Shown here: positions 30,156 to 39,143 of the stretch, in pieces
How the letters are laid out: every line of letters starts with the position of its first letter
How positions within the stretch are numbered: position 1 is the first letter of the stretch
Source of the DNA: Natronococcus sp. A-GB7
GTDB taxonomy: Archaea > Halobacteriota > Halobacteria > Halobacteriales > Natrialbaceae
DNA length: 64,000 nt
Direction: 5' to 3'
Assembly: GCF_029688865.1 (NCBI RefSeq)
Contig: NZ_JARUKV010000012.1
Coordinates: 62,001-126,000, forward strand
The notes under the pieces: model-generated
Told to the model about the DNA's origin: nothing
The model's database searches: none
What the model saw: only the letters and a program-made list of their open reading frames with translations
Translations under genes and position numbers: made by a program

Positions 30156-31025
30156 ATGGAACAGGGATCGGAGTACGGGCTGGTCGACCTCGAGGAGGTC
30201 GACACGCCAGGGGACGAGTGGGAGGAGATCGACGTCTCGGACACCGAGGCCGATCGGATCGCCCGCAAGCGCGACCGGAAGTTCGAGCAGTTCGAGGAGC
30301 GGATCAAGGACGCCGACCAGTTCAAGGTCGAGCAGTCGGTGTTCGACGACGCGACGCTGGCGGCGCTGTACAAGCTCGTTCAGGACGGGTACGTCGAGGC
30401 GTTCGGGGGACCGCTGTCGACCGGCAAGGAGGCGAACGTCTACCACGCCCTGGGCGACGACCGCGAGGTCGCCGTCAAGGTCTACCGCATCAACGCCTCG
30501 AACTTCCGCCAGATGCGAGATTACCTCGAGGGCGACCCGCGCTTCGAGGGACTGGGCGGCAAAAAGAAGGACGTCGTGCTCGCCTGGACGAAAAAGGAGC
30601 TGGCGAACCTCAGGCGGGCGAAGAAAGCGGGTGTTCGTGTGCCGGAGCCGATCGCGACCGAGCGGAACGTCCTCGTGATGGAGTACATCGGCAACGGGGA
30701 CGGGCGCGCGAAGCGACTCGGCGAAGTCCACATCGAGAACCCCGAGACCGCCTACGGAGTCATGCGCGAGTACATGCGCCGGCTCTACTCGGCGGGGATC
30801 GTCCACGGCGACCTGAGCGAGTACAACGTCGTCTTCCACGAAGGCCAGCTCGTTGTCATCGACCTCGGCCAGGCCGTCACCGTTCACCATCCCAACAGCC
30901 GGAACTTCCTCGAGCGCGACTGCGAGAACGTCGCGAACTTCTTCTCTCGGCAGGGCGTCGAGACCGATCCCGACGAGCTGCTCGAGTTCGTCACCAATCC
31001 GGAACCGGATCCGTCTCGAGACTGA
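30156..31025 (+). CDS. rio1: RIO1-type serine/threonine protein kinase
   Basis: The ATG at 30156 (MEQGSEYGLVDLEEVD) gives 289 residues, the normal length; the frame upstream is a shadow. The RIO1 flexible nucleotide loop is STGKEANVYHAL, the lysine is in VAVKVYRI, the catalytic loop is HGDLSEYNVV, and the metal-binding segment is VIDLGQAV. RIO kinases act in late small-subunit maturation. The KH-domain protein encoded 3 kb downstream is homologous to Pno1/Dim2, a partner in the same process, and the pair is often near each other in archaea. Confidence 0.95.
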   Translation: MEQGSEYGLVDLEEVDTPGDEWEEIDVSDTEADRIARKRDRKFEQFEERIKDADQFKVEQSVFDDATLAALYKLVQDGYVEAFGGPLSTGKEANVYHALGDDREVAVKVYRINASNFRQMRDYLEGDPRFEGLGGKKKDVVLAWTKKELANLRRAKKAGVRVPEPIATERNVLVMEYIGNGDGRAKRLGEVHIENPETAYGVMREYMRRLYSAGIVHGDLSEYNVVFHEGQLVVIDLGQAVTVHHPNSRNFLERDCENVANFFSRQGVETDPDELLEFVTNPEPDPSRD

Positions 31026-31090
31026 CCGCTCGCACCGACCACGTTACCGGTCCCCGAACGTCTTAGTTACTCGGCGGCGGTTCTTCACGT

Positions 31091-31609
31091 ATGATCATCG
31101 GGATCGTCTCCGACACCCACGACAACGTCGCGGCGGCCGAGCGCGCAGCCGAAATTTTCGAAGAGGAGGGCGTCGAGGTCGTCATCCACTGCGGCGACTT
31201 CGTCGCCCCGCCCCTGCTCTCGGCGTTCGAGGGACTCGAGCTTCACGGCGTTCTCGGGAACAACGACGGCGAAATCTCGGGCCTCGAGGCGACGTTCGAC
31301 GCCCTCGGCGAGGGAAGCGAACTCCACGGACGGTTCGCCACGCTCGAGTTCGACGGGCTCTCCTTTGGGGTGCTTCACGGGGAGTCGAAGGCGGAGGTCG
31401 AAGCACTCGCTGCAGCCGAGACGTACGACTTCGTCTGCTACGGTCACCACCACCGGCGTGAGCACACCGAATCGGGCCGTACGACGCTGCTCAATCCCGG
31501 GGCGCAGTTCCCGACCGTCGACGACGAACACCGGACGGTTGCGATCGTCGACACGCTCTCGGAGTCGGTGCGGTTCCGCTCGGTCGCCGGGTCGTCCGAC
31601 GACCGGTAA
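31091..31609 (+). CDS. YfcE/MJ0936-family metallophosphoesterase
   Basis: A 172-residue calcineurin-like phosphodiesterase with the full metal-binding set: SDTHDN at residues 7-12, HCGDF, GNNDGE, LHGES and GHHHRRE. Relatives such as MJ0936 hydrolyse phosphodiester bonds of nucleotides or model substrates; the cellular substrate is not known. It starts 65 bases after rio1 on the same strand and could share its transcript. Confidence 0.93.
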   Translation: MIIGIVSDTHDNVAAAERAAEIFEEEGVEVVIHCGDFVAPPLLSAFEGLELHGVLGNNDGEISGLEATFDALGEGSELHGRFATLEFDGLSFGVLHGESKAEVEALAAAETYDFVCYGHHHRREHTESGRTTLLNPGAQFPTVDDEHRTVAIVDTLSESVRFRSVAGSSDDR

Positions 31610-31657
31610 CTGGCGGGAGTCACGGGCTATTTATCGGTGGTGACCGTTAGCACCGGT

Positions 31658-32185
31658 ATGAGCAGAGACCGGCGCAAGCGGACACCCGGCCGGCGGACCC
31701 GTCCCGCCTACACGCAAAAGCGTCAGTCGTGGTACGGGTACGGAACGATCGCCAATCTGGAGAAGAGCCGGTTCGGCTGTTTCCTCCACGACCTGACGTC
31801 GATCTTCGGCGAGGTGTCGATTATCGGACTTCCGGTACTGCTGCTCGTCGGGATGACCGACTCGACGGCGAGCTACGGGGTGACGGCGGCCGCGATCGTC
31901 GCCTGGCTGACCATGGTGCTGGTCGGCGCCCTCGTTCGTGGCGGATGGGTTCGGCCGCTTGGAACGGAGACCCTCGGCTGGCTCACGTTCTCGCCGGCGC
32001 TGATCGCCCTTCGGTTCGTCCACTACAACACCGCCCTCGCCGTCGCGTCCTACGGCGGCGTCGCGGTTGCAGTCGCCGTCGGGGTCCCGGCGCTGTCGGT
32101 CGCCGTGGCGATCGTCGTCGGGGTGGGTTCGATGCTCGCGCTTCCGGCGATCGGGGAGTCGATCGCCCGCTCTCGCCGACCGTAA
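31658..32185 (+). CDS. Membrane protein with basic N-terminus, unknown
   Basis: The ATG at 31658 (MSRDRRKRTPGRRTRP) gives 175 residues. The first 25 are unusually basic for a haloarchaeal protein (R, K) and are followed by a soluble stretch (YGYGTIANLEKSRFGCFLHD) and five hydrophobic helices such as VSIIGLPVLLLVGM and LAVASYGGVAVAVAVGVP. The basic start should face the cytoplasm and may touch nucleic acid or phospholipid. I recognise no family. It may be cotranscribed with the phosphoesterase gene about 50 bases upstream. Confidence 0.72.
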   Translation: MSRDRRKRTPGRRTRPAYTQKRQSWYGYGTIANLEKSRFGCFLHDLTSIFGEVSIIGLPVLLLVGMTDSTASYGVTAAAIVAWLTMVLVGALVRGGWVRPLGTETLGWLTFSPALIALRFVHYNTALAVASYGGVAVAVAVGVPALSVAVAIVVGVGSMLALPAIGESIARSRRP

Positions 32186-32208
32186 CCTCCCGCCGGGTCG
32201 CGACTTCT

Positions 32209-32970
32209 TCACATGAACATCCGATCCATCGGCAACTGGCGTTCCTCAGAGCTCCCTCTCTCCGACTCGAGCGTCTCGATGCGGTCGGCGAGCTCGCCGT
32301 AGTAGCGGTTCATCGACTCCGATCGCTCGCGGAGCTGTCGGTCGTCGACCTCGAGCCCGTACCCCTCGCGGAGGAACTCCAGGAATCGAACGGCGGCCTC
32401 GAAGTCCGGTCCAGGCGGGTGGATCGGCGTGACGAGCGTCCCGAGTGGCGGCAGTTCGCCGTCCAGACTCCGGCTCGTGAACTCGGCCGGAACGCCGTCG
32501 AAGACGCCGCCGCGAAGCGGTTCGAGCTCGGTTTCCTCGAGCCGTCGCTCCCGGAACTCGGGCGTCGCGACGAAGAAGACCGCGTGTTCGTCGGGTCCGT
32601 GGGGGAACGGAACGCCGTGGAGGAGGGCGATCTCCTCGAGTTCGCTCGAGGCGACGAGATTCTCCACGGCGTCCGCGAACGCGGCGGCGGCCCACACCGG
32701 AACGACGACCTCGCTGACGAGCACGCAGACGTCGTGATCGGCCGCCGCGTAGAGGCGTATCGGCCGCCTGGGCGTTCCGTCCTCGAAGGGGGTAACCGTC
32801 GGCAGGTTCCGGGATCGGACGTGTCCTACCTGCTCGAACTCGAGTTGGGTGAGCAGGTGGTCCGTCGCGGTGAGTCCCGCGAGCCCGAAGTTCGAGAGGC
32901 CGACGAGGAGCGTTCCCTCGAGCGTGCGATCGTCCGGGACAGATACTTCGTACCGTGGGTCGCTTGCCAT
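32209..32970 (-). CDS. PAC2 family protein (proteasome-assembly-chaperone-like)
   Basis: A 253-residue protein of the archaeal PAC2 family. The start TLLVGLSNFGLAGLTATDHL and the later VCVLVSEVVVP segment give the family fold (related to purine nucleoside phosphorylase folds). A GxPFPHGPDEHAVFF stretch follows. The C-terminus is a helical coil (RSESMNRYYGELADRIETLE). Homologues of eukaryotic PAC2 help proteasome assembly; archaeal PbaA/PbaB are related, but a function for this subgroup is unproven. It diverges from the KH gene. Confidence 0.85.
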   Translation of the reverse strand: MASDPRYEVSVPDDRTLEGTLLVGLSNFGLAGLTATDHLLTQLEFEQVGHVRSRNLPTVTPFEDGTPRRPIRLYAAADHDVCVLVSEVVVPVWAAAAFADAVENLVASSELEEIALLHGVPFPHGPDEHAVFFVATPEFRERRLEETELEPLRGGVFDGVPAEFTSRSLDGELPPLGTLVTPIHPPGPDFEAAVRFLEFLREGYGLEVDDRQLRERSESMNRYYGELADRIETLESERGSSEERQLPMDRMFM

Positions 32971-33060
32971 AGGGTACCAGACGTCGAGAGACCGTATAGA
33001 TCGTTTTGTTGCCGGGATCGGACCAAGACCTTAACCTCGCTGAGCGAATACTGGAGGGCA

Positions 33061-33617
33061 TGAAACACGTGAAGATTCCGCAGGACCGCATCGGTGTCCT
33101 CATCGGTGAGGGCGGCGAGACGATGCGCGAGATCGAGGCGGCGGCGGAGGTCCGTCTGGACATCGACTCGGAGAACGGTTCCGTCGCCGTCGAGACCGTC
33201 GGCGATCCCGTTCGCGGCCTCAAGGGGCCCGAGATCGTTCGCGCGATCGGTCGCGGCTTTCCGCCAGAGGAGGCGTTGCAGCTGCTCGAGGACGACATGA
33301 TGCAACTCGACATCGTCGACATCGACGCCGCCGCACGCAACAAAAACGACATGAAACGCAAGAAGGGCCGGCTCATCGGTGAGGACGGCCGCACCCGCGA
33401 GCTTATGGAGGAGCTGTCGGGAGCCGACGTCGTCATCTACGGCTCGACGCTCGGCGCGATCGGGACTCCCCCGGAGGTCGACGCCGTCCGTACCGCCGCC
33501 GAGATGCTGCTCGACGGTGCCCCCCACGGAACGGTGTACTCGTTCCTCGAGGAGCGCCACAACGAGATGAAACACCAGGGGATGCAGTACCACCGCTACC
33601 CCGGTAGCGAATCCTGA
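33061..33617 (+). CDS. Pno1/Dim2-like KH-domain RNA-binding protein
   Basis: The ATG at 33061 (MKHVKIPQDRIGVLIGEGGE) gives 185 residues. Two KH domains are visible: the first has the GxxG loop in LIGEGGETMREIE, the second in RLIGEDGRTRELMEELSGADVVIYG. This is the archaeal counterpart of Pno1/Dim2, which binds 16S rRNA 3' end precursor during small-subunit maturation and cooperates with RIO1. The upstream gap (33618-33744 is downstream; 32971-33060 upstream) is shared with the divergent PAC2 gene. Length matches the family. Confidence 0.93.
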
Positions 33618-33744
33618 TCGCTCGCGTTTCGGCCGAAACGTGTTTTCGTCGCGCTCGTTGCATATAAATAGTGGAACGAGCGCCAGTACCGAATCCCCGT
33701 ACTGAACCGTTGTGTGAGGGGTTGTGTCATCCTATAGCGAAGCT

Positions 33745-33752
33745 TTTATATA
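33745..33752 (+). promoter_or_regulatory. TATA box of the thermosome gene
   Basis: TTTATATA lies 28 bases before the ATG at 33780 within an AT-rich stretch. The expected transcript start falls just before the ATG, so the message is probably nearly leaderless. Thermosome genes are heat-inducible in haloarchaea, and this strong TATA fits that. Confidence 0.7.
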
Positions 33753-33779
33753 GAATAGCAATCAATCCATCAGGTGACT

Positions 33780-35456
33780 ATGGCACAACAGCAGATGGGC
33801 AACCAGCCCCTTATCGTACTCTCGGAGGACAGCCAGCGAACGTCCGGCAAGGACGCCCAGTCGATGAACGTCCAGGCCGGCAAGGCCGTCGCCGAGTCGG
33901 TACGGACCACACTCGGTCCGAAAGGGATGGACAAGATGCTCGTCGACTCCTCGGGCAACGTCATCGTCACGAACGACGGCGTGACGCTGCTCTCGGAGAT
34001 GGAGATCGACCACCCGGCGGCCGACATGATCGTCGAAGTCGCCGAGACCCAGGAGGACGAGGTCGGTGACGGAACGACGAGCGCCGTCGTCGTCGCCGGC
34101 GAACTCCTCACCCAGGCCGAGGATCTCCTCGACCAGGATATCCACGCCACCACCCTCGCCCAGGGGTACCGCCAGGCCGCCGAGGAGGCCACGGAGGCCC
34201 TCGAAGAGATTGCCATCGACGTCGACGAGGACGACGAGGAAATCCTCCACCAGATCGCCGCGACGGCGATGACCGGCAAGGGCGCCGAGAGTGCCCGCGA
34301 CCTGCTCGCCGAGCTCGTCGTCAGCGCCGTCCAGTCCGTCGCGGACGACGACGAGGTCGACACGGACAACATCAAAGTCGAGAAGGTCGTCGGCGGCTCG
34401 ATCGAGAACTCCGAGCTCGTCGAGGGCGTCATCGTCGACAAGGAGCGCGTCTCCGAGAACATGCCGTACTTCGCCGAGGACGCCAATGTCGCGATCGTCG
34501 ACGGCGACCTCGAGATCAAGGAGACCGAGATCGACGCCGAGGTCAACGTCACCGACCCCGACCAGCTCGAGCAGTTCTTAGAGCAGGAGGAGGCCCAGCT
34601 CCAGGAGATGGCCCAGAAGGTCGCCGACGCCGGCGCCGACGTCGTCTTCGTCGACGGCGGCATCGACGACATGGCCCAGCACTACCTGGCCCAGGAGGGC
34701 ATCATCGCCGTCCGTCGCGTCAAGTCCAGCGACCAGAGTCAGCTGGCCCGCGCAACCGGCGCGACGCCCGTTACCAGCGTCGACGACCTCACCGAGGACG
34801 ACCTCGGCTTCGCCGGCAGCGTCGCCCAGAAGGAGATCGCGGGTGACCAGCGTATCTTCGTCGAGGACGTCGACGACGCCAAGGCCGTCACCCTCATCCT
34901 CCGCGGCGGCACCGAGCACGTCATCGACGAGGTCGACCGCGCCATCGAGGACTCCCTCGGTGTGGTGCGAACGACCCTCGAGGACGGCAAAGTCCTCGCC
35001 GGCGGCGGTGCCCCCGAGGTCGAGCTCTCGCTCGCTCTGCGGGACTACGCTGACTCCGTCGGCGGGCGCGAGCAGCTGGCCGTCGAGGCGTTCGCGGACG
35101 CCCTCGAGGTCATCCCGCGCACGCTGGCCGAGAACGCCGGCCTCGACCCCATCGACTCGCTGGTCGAGCTGCGCGCGGCCCACGACGGCGGTAACGAGGC
35201 CGCCGGACTGGACGCGTTCACCGGCGACACCATCGACATGGGCGAGGAAGGCGTCTACGAGCCGCTTCGTGTGAAGACCCAGGCGATCGAGTCGGCCACC
35301 GAGGCCGCCGTCATGCTGCTGCGCATCGACGACGTCATCGCCGCGGGCGACCTCGCGGTCGCCGACGACGACGACGACGAGGAGATGCCGCCGGGCGGCG
35401 GCGGTATGGGTGGCGGCATGGGCGGCATGGGTGGCGGTATGGGCGGCATGATGTAG
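33780..35456 (+). CDS. Thermosome subunit (group II chaperonin)
   Basis: A 558-residue subunit of the two-ring archaeal chaperonin, which folds proteins in an ATP cycle. The start at ATG 33780 ([20 protein letters not shown]) follows a GTG at 33774. ATP-binding motifs are [14 protein letters not shown] and [15 protein letters not shown]; the late [17 protein letters not shown] is also conserved. The apical and intermediate domains are full length. The C-terminal tail is a Gly-Met repeat ([15 protein letters not shown]) that projects into the chamber. Other subunit genes are expected elsewhere, as haloarchaeal thermosomes are usually mixed. Confidence 0.97.
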   Translation: MAQQQMGNQPLIVLSEDSQRTSGKDAQSMNVQAGKAVAESVRTTLGPKGMDKMLVDSSGNVIVTNDGVTLLSEMEIDHPAADMIVEVAETQEDEVGDGTTSAVVVAGELLTQAEDLLDQDIHATTLAQGYRQAAEEATEALEEIAIDVDEDDEEILHQIAATAMTGKGAESARDLLAELVVSAVQSVADDDEVDTDNIKVEKVVGGSIENSELVEGVIVDKERVSENMPYFAEDANVAIVDGDLEIKETEIDAEVNVTDPDQLEQFLEQEEAQLQEMAQKVADAGADVVFVDGGIDDMAQHYLAQEGIIAVRRVKSSDQSQLARATGATPVTSVDDLTEDDLGFAGSVAQKEIAGDQRIFVEDVDDAKAVTLILRGGTEHVIDEVDRAIEDSLGVVRTTLEDGKVLAGGGAPEVELSLALRDYADSVGGREQLAVEAFADALEVIPRTLAENAGLDPIDSLVELRAAHDGGNEAAGLDAFTGDTIDMGEEGVYEPLRVKTQAIESATEAAVMLLRIDDVIAAGDLAVADDDDDEEMPPGGGGMGGGMGGMGGGMGGMM

Positions 35457-35458
35457 GC

Positions 35459-35492
35459 GAGGTTCGGAACGAGCGAAGCGAGTGAGAACCTC
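35459..35492 (+). terminator. Stem-loop after the thermosome gene
   Basis: GAGGTTC (35459-35465) pairs with GAACCTC (35486-35492) directly after the stop codon. The loop contains GAGCGAAGCGAG, a motif often seen in haloarchaeal intergenic repeats. No T-run follows, so a role in message stability is as likely as termination. Confidence 0.45.
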
Positions 35493-35685
35493 GTAAAAGC
35501 GAGCGGGGAGCACGCGACCCGCGAGATCACGCTCGGCCCGCTCGGCTACCCACCCGTCCGATCACGTATCGCATTCGATCGATTCGTCGGCCCACACGTC
35601 GATTTCTTTCGCCGCTCGTCCCGATAGCGGTCGGTGTGCTCGACAGTTAGCACCACTTAAGTACTAGCCCGCAATATTCGCCGAT

Positions 35686-36678
35686 ATGCAGACACTTCTC
35701 CTGGACAGCGACGACGTCGACGAGCACGCGCGGATGGCCGACGTAATCGGTGCGGTCGAGGACGCCTTCGGGGCCTACGAGCGCGGCGACGCCCAGATGC
35801 CCGCCAAGTCCTACATCGATCTCCCGCAGTACAACGGCGACTTCCGGTCGATGCCCGCCTACCTCGACGCGGGCGAGTGGGACGCCGCGGGCGTCAAGTG
35901 GGTCAACGTCCATCCCGACAACCCGACGGATCACGATCTGCCGACCGTGCTCGGGACGATGATCTACTCCGACCCGGAGACCGCCTCCCCGCTGGCGATC
36001 ATGGACGGCACCGCGCTGACGATGAAACGCACGGGTGCCGCAGCGGCCGTCGCGACCGACTACCTCGCCATCGAGGACGCCACGTCGATGGGGGTCGTCG
36101 GTGCGGGCGTTCAGTCCTACACCCAGCTCGAGGCGATCAGCGAGATCCGTCCGATCGAGGAGGTCGTCGTCAGCGACCTCGACGACGACCGCGTCCAGCG
36201 GTTCATCGACGCCTACGACGACGAGTTCGACGTCCGCGCGGGCTCGATCTCCGAGGCGGGTCACTGTGACGTCCTCTCGACGGTGACGCCGGTCAGAGAC
36301 CCAGTCGTCGGCCTCGAGGACGTTGGCGAACACACCCACGTCAACGCGATCGGCGCCGACGCCGAGGGGAAACACGAGCTGAGCGACGAGCTACTGCTCG
36401 AGTCGACGGTCGTCATCGACGACCACAAGCAGTGTACCCACTCCGGCGAGGTCAACGTCCCCTACAACGAGGGGACGCTCACGGACGAGGACATCTACGG
36501 CGAGATCGGCGAACTCGTCGTCGGCGAGAAGGCGGCCCGCGAGGACGACACCGGCGTTACCGTCTTCGACTCGACCGGACTCGCGATCCAGGACGTCGCG
36601 GCGGCCCGCGTCGTCTACGAGGACGCCCGGGAGCACGGGGCCGGTTTCGACTTCGGACTGATTCACACCGACCGGTAG
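35686..36678 (+). CDS. Ornithine cyclodeaminase / mu-crystallin family (alanine dehydrogenase type)
   Basis: A 330-residue NAD(P)-dependent enzyme. The substrate-binding N-terminal domain has AGVKWVNVHPDNP and the catalytic-lysine segment MKRTGAAAAVATDYLA. The Rossmann motif is MGVVGAGVQSYTQLEAI. HVNAIGADAEGKHEL and VFDSTGLAIQDVAAA complete the family pattern. Characterised archaeal relatives (Archaeoglobus) are alanine dehydrogenases; others are ornithine cyclodeaminases or reduce cyclic imines, so the substrate is open. The gene stands alone, followed by a convergent transporter. Confidence 0.92.
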   Translation: MQTLLLDSDDVDEHARMADVIGAVEDAFGAYERGDAQMPAKSYIDLPQYNGDFRSMPAYLDAGEWDAAGVKWVNVHPDNPTDHDLPTVLGTMIYSDPETASPLAIMDGTALTMKRTGAAAAVATDYLAIEDATSMGVVGAGVQSYTQLEAISEIRPIEEVVVSDLDDDRVQRFIDAYDDEFDVRAGSISEAGHCDVLSTVTPVRDPVVGLEDVGEHTHVNAIGADAEGKHELSDELLLESTVVIDDHKQCTHSGEVNVPYNEGTLTDEDIYGEIGELVVGEKAAREDDTGVTVFDSTGLAIQDVAAARVVYEDAREHGAGFDFGLIHTDR

Positions 36679-36727
36679 TCGTCTCGGTCGTCGATCGAAC
36701 GCTTCTTCCTCGAATCGCAGCGACCGA

Positions 36728-38164
36728 CTAGTCGTCGCTCCCGACGGCGTCGGGGTGCTCGTCCGGTCCGACGAGGGTCTTCTCGCGCAGGTCGGCCTCG
36801 ATCTCCTCGAGCGAGCGCCCCTTCGTCTCGGGAACGAGCTTGTAGCAGAAGACCAGCGCGGCCAGACAGCAGGCGCCGAAGAGCCAGAACGTGCTGGCCT
36901 GGCCGACGGCGTCGACCAGCCCGAGGAAGGTAAGCGAGACCAGCAGGTTCGCCCCCCAGTTGACGACCGTCGCGGCGCCCATCGCGGTACCCCGGATCTG
37001 GGTGGGGTAGATCTCGGAGATCAACAGCCAGAAGACGGGGCCGAGCCCGATCGCGAAGAAGGCGACGTACAGCATCAGGCCGATCGTCGCGAGCCAGCCG
37101 ACGACTCCCGAGAGCCCGGGCAGGAAGAAGGCGAGCCCGAGGAGACCGAGCATGACGGTCATCCCGACGAGCCCCGTGAGCAACAACGGTCGCCGACCGG
37201 TCCGGTCGATCAGGAGCACGGCGACGAGCGTCATCACGACGTTGACGACACCGATCCCGACCGTCGCCAGGATCGAGGCGGTATCCTGGAACCCGGTGGA
37301 CTCGAGGATCACCGGGGCGTAGTACATCACGACGTTGATTCCGGTCACCTGCTGGAAGGCGGCCAGCCCGACCCCGACGACGAGCATCGGCCGAACCCAC
37401 GGCTTGAACAGGTCGCCGACGGTGCCGGACTCGGTCTTGACCGTCTCCTTGATCTCGCGGAGCTCCGCGGCGACTCGACTCTCCGTGCGCGTCCGAGAGA
37501 GCACGTCGCGGGCGTCGTCGACCCGCCCCTGTTCGTACAGCCAGCGGGGGCTCTCGGGCATAAACAGCATCCCGACGAACAGGACGACGGCAGGGATCAT
37601 GCCGAGACCCAGCATCCAGCGCCAGTCACCGCCGCCCGAAAAGGCGTAGTTCACGAGGTAGGCGATGAGGATACCGCTCGTAATCGTCAGCTGATTGAGC
37701 GAGACCAGCGAGCCGCGGATCTTCGGCGGCGCGAGCTCGGAGATGTAGAGGGGGCCGACCACGGACGCGAAACCGATCCCGACGCCGTTGATCAGTCGGC
37801 CGAAGATCAACACCTCGACGTTCGGGGCGATCGCCATGATGAGCGAGCCGACGAAGAAGATCACGGCGCCGACGAGGATGAGTCGGCGCCGTCCGAGTCG
37901 GTCGGCGAGTCGACCGCCGAACGCGGCGCCGACGATCGCACCGCCCATCGCGCCGCTGACGATGAGCCCCTCGACGAACGAGGCGCTCATTGGGTAGCCA
38001 AACAGCGCGGTCAGATCGAAGCTGTTCTGGATGTACAGCATCGCGCCGGCGATGACGCCGGTGTCGAAGCCGAACAACAGTCCGTTGAGCGCCGCCAGCG
38101 CGGCGACGACGTAGACGAAGGAGTTTCGTCCGGTCCCCTCTGGAGTCGCGTCTTTCGTTGCCAT
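36728..38164 (-). CDS. MFS sugar porter
   Basis: A 478-residue major facilitator with twelve helices. Sugar-porter signatures are GGRLADRLGRRRLILVG between helices 2 and 3, PESPRWLYEQGR after helix 6, DRTGRRPLLLTG between helices 8 and 9, and PETKGRSLEEIE after helix 12. QQVTGINVVMYYAP in helix 7 is typical of hexose carriers. It should import a monosaccharide or polyol by proton or sodium symport. No catabolic gene is adjacent, so the substrate is not indicated. It is divergent from no near gene and likely monocistronic. Confidence 0.95.
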   Translation of the reverse strand: MATKDATPEGTGRNSFVYVVAALAALNGLLFGFDTGVIAGAMLYIQNSFDLTALFGYPMSASFVEGLIVSGAMGGAIVGAAFGGRLADRLGRRRLILVGAVIFFVGSLIMAIAPNVEVLIFGRLINGVGIGFASVVGPLYISELAPPKIRGSLVSLNQLTITSGILIAYLVNYAFSGGGDWRWMLGLGMIPAVVLFVGMLFMPESPRWLYEQGRVDDARDVLSRTRTESRVAAELREIKETVKTESGTVGDLFKPWVRPMLVVGVGLAAFQQVTGINVVMYYAPVILESTGFQDTASILATVGIGVVNVVMTLVAVLLIDRTGRRPLLLTGLVGMTVMLGLLGLAFFLPGLSGVVGWLATIGLMLYVAFFAIGLGPVFWLLISEIYPTQIRGTAMGAATVVNWGANLLVSLTFLGLVDAVGQASTFWLFGACCLAALVFCYKLVPETKGRSLEEIEADLREKTLVGPDEHPDAVGSDD

Positions 38165-38296
38165 GCGGTTAGAACTCGAGCGTTCTTTCTAACCCGAGTA
38201 AACTAACCTGTCGCTTTCGGATAACCTACATGAACGATAAAAGAATATAACGAACGAGTATCGACACCGGATCTCCCCTTCGCCTGAAACCCGTTT

Positions 38297-39067
38297 TTAC
38301 TCTCGGTCCGGAAGCCGACGTGGGATCGACCCCCGAATCGGAAGCCGATCGCAGTAGTGAACGACCGGGTCGCCGGTCGGCGACGGCAGCCCGTTCGCCG
38401 CGAACATCGTGTTTTCGCGGATCGTGGCCTCGGCCGGCTGGAGCGGCCACGGATCGTGAGCGATCTCTCCTCCCATCACGCCGTCACCCGACGGGGCGTA
38501 GAACCGTCGGCGCTCGGTAAGCCAGTAGGCGAGCGAATCGGTTTCGGGAACGGAGACATCTCCGGTAGGACGGTACGACGCCACGAATCGGGCTGGATCA
38601 CCCGCCCTCGACCGGCGTCGCTCGCTCGAGAACTCGATTCGGTCGCCGTCGTCCTCGAGGGACATCCGGGCGGTGTAGACCGGAAGCCGAGTCGCTCGAC
38701 CGATCGGTTCGCCGACCGCTGGGTTGTCGACGTCGACGCTGAAGAAGTAGAGCGCGGGGTCGCCGCGGTGTTCGACGTACGTCCGAACGTTGAGTTCGGT
38801 GATATCGAGCCTCGCGATAGAGGGGGTTCCCCGCAGTCCCGCGTCGGCGAGCACGAACGGTAATACGCTGAGCCAGGCCCGCCCGTCTCGAGTCTCGAGT
38901 TCGAGCTGATCGGGAACGTGGGGCCGAAGCACCTCGGGGTCGATCGGCCAGTGGGCGAACAGCCCCTTCCGCCACGTCATCGCGGCGACGTACGGCGCCC
39001 TCGGGCTCGAGACACCGGCAACCGGCCATCGGGCGGGATCCGTCCGCTCTCGTCCGTCGTTTCTCAT
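38297..39067 (-). CDS. DUF2071 (YqjF-like) protein
   Basis: A 256-residue protein matching DUF2071. Early TWRKGLFAHWPIDPEVLRPH and DGRAWLSVLPF, then ITELNVRTYVEHRGDPALYFFSVD and a late LTERRRFYA are family hallmarks. DUF2071 has an acetoacetate-decarboxylase-like fold, but no activity is known. Arginine-rich N-terminal residues up to about 20 may not be translated. It reads leftwards and ends 132 bases before the sugar porter gene begins. Confidence 0.88.
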   Translation of the reverse strand: MRNDGRERTDPARWPVAGVSSPRAPYVAAMTWRKGLFAHWPIDPEVLRPHVPDQLELETRDGRAWLSVLPFVLADAGLRGTPSIARLDITELNVRTYVEHRGDPALYFFSVDVDNPAVGEPIGRATRLPVYTARMSLEDDGDRIEFSSERRRSRAGDPARFVASYRPTGDVSVPETDSLAYWLTERRRFYAPSGDGVMGGEIAHDPWPLQPAEATIRENTMFAANGLPSPTGDPVVHYCDRLPIRGSIPRRLPDRE

Positions 39068-39143
39068 TCGGTGTCTCCACTACCCACAGGCGCGGGAATA
39101 AAAGAACAGCCTGCCCGTTCCACGCTCGTCGACGAGGTCGCCG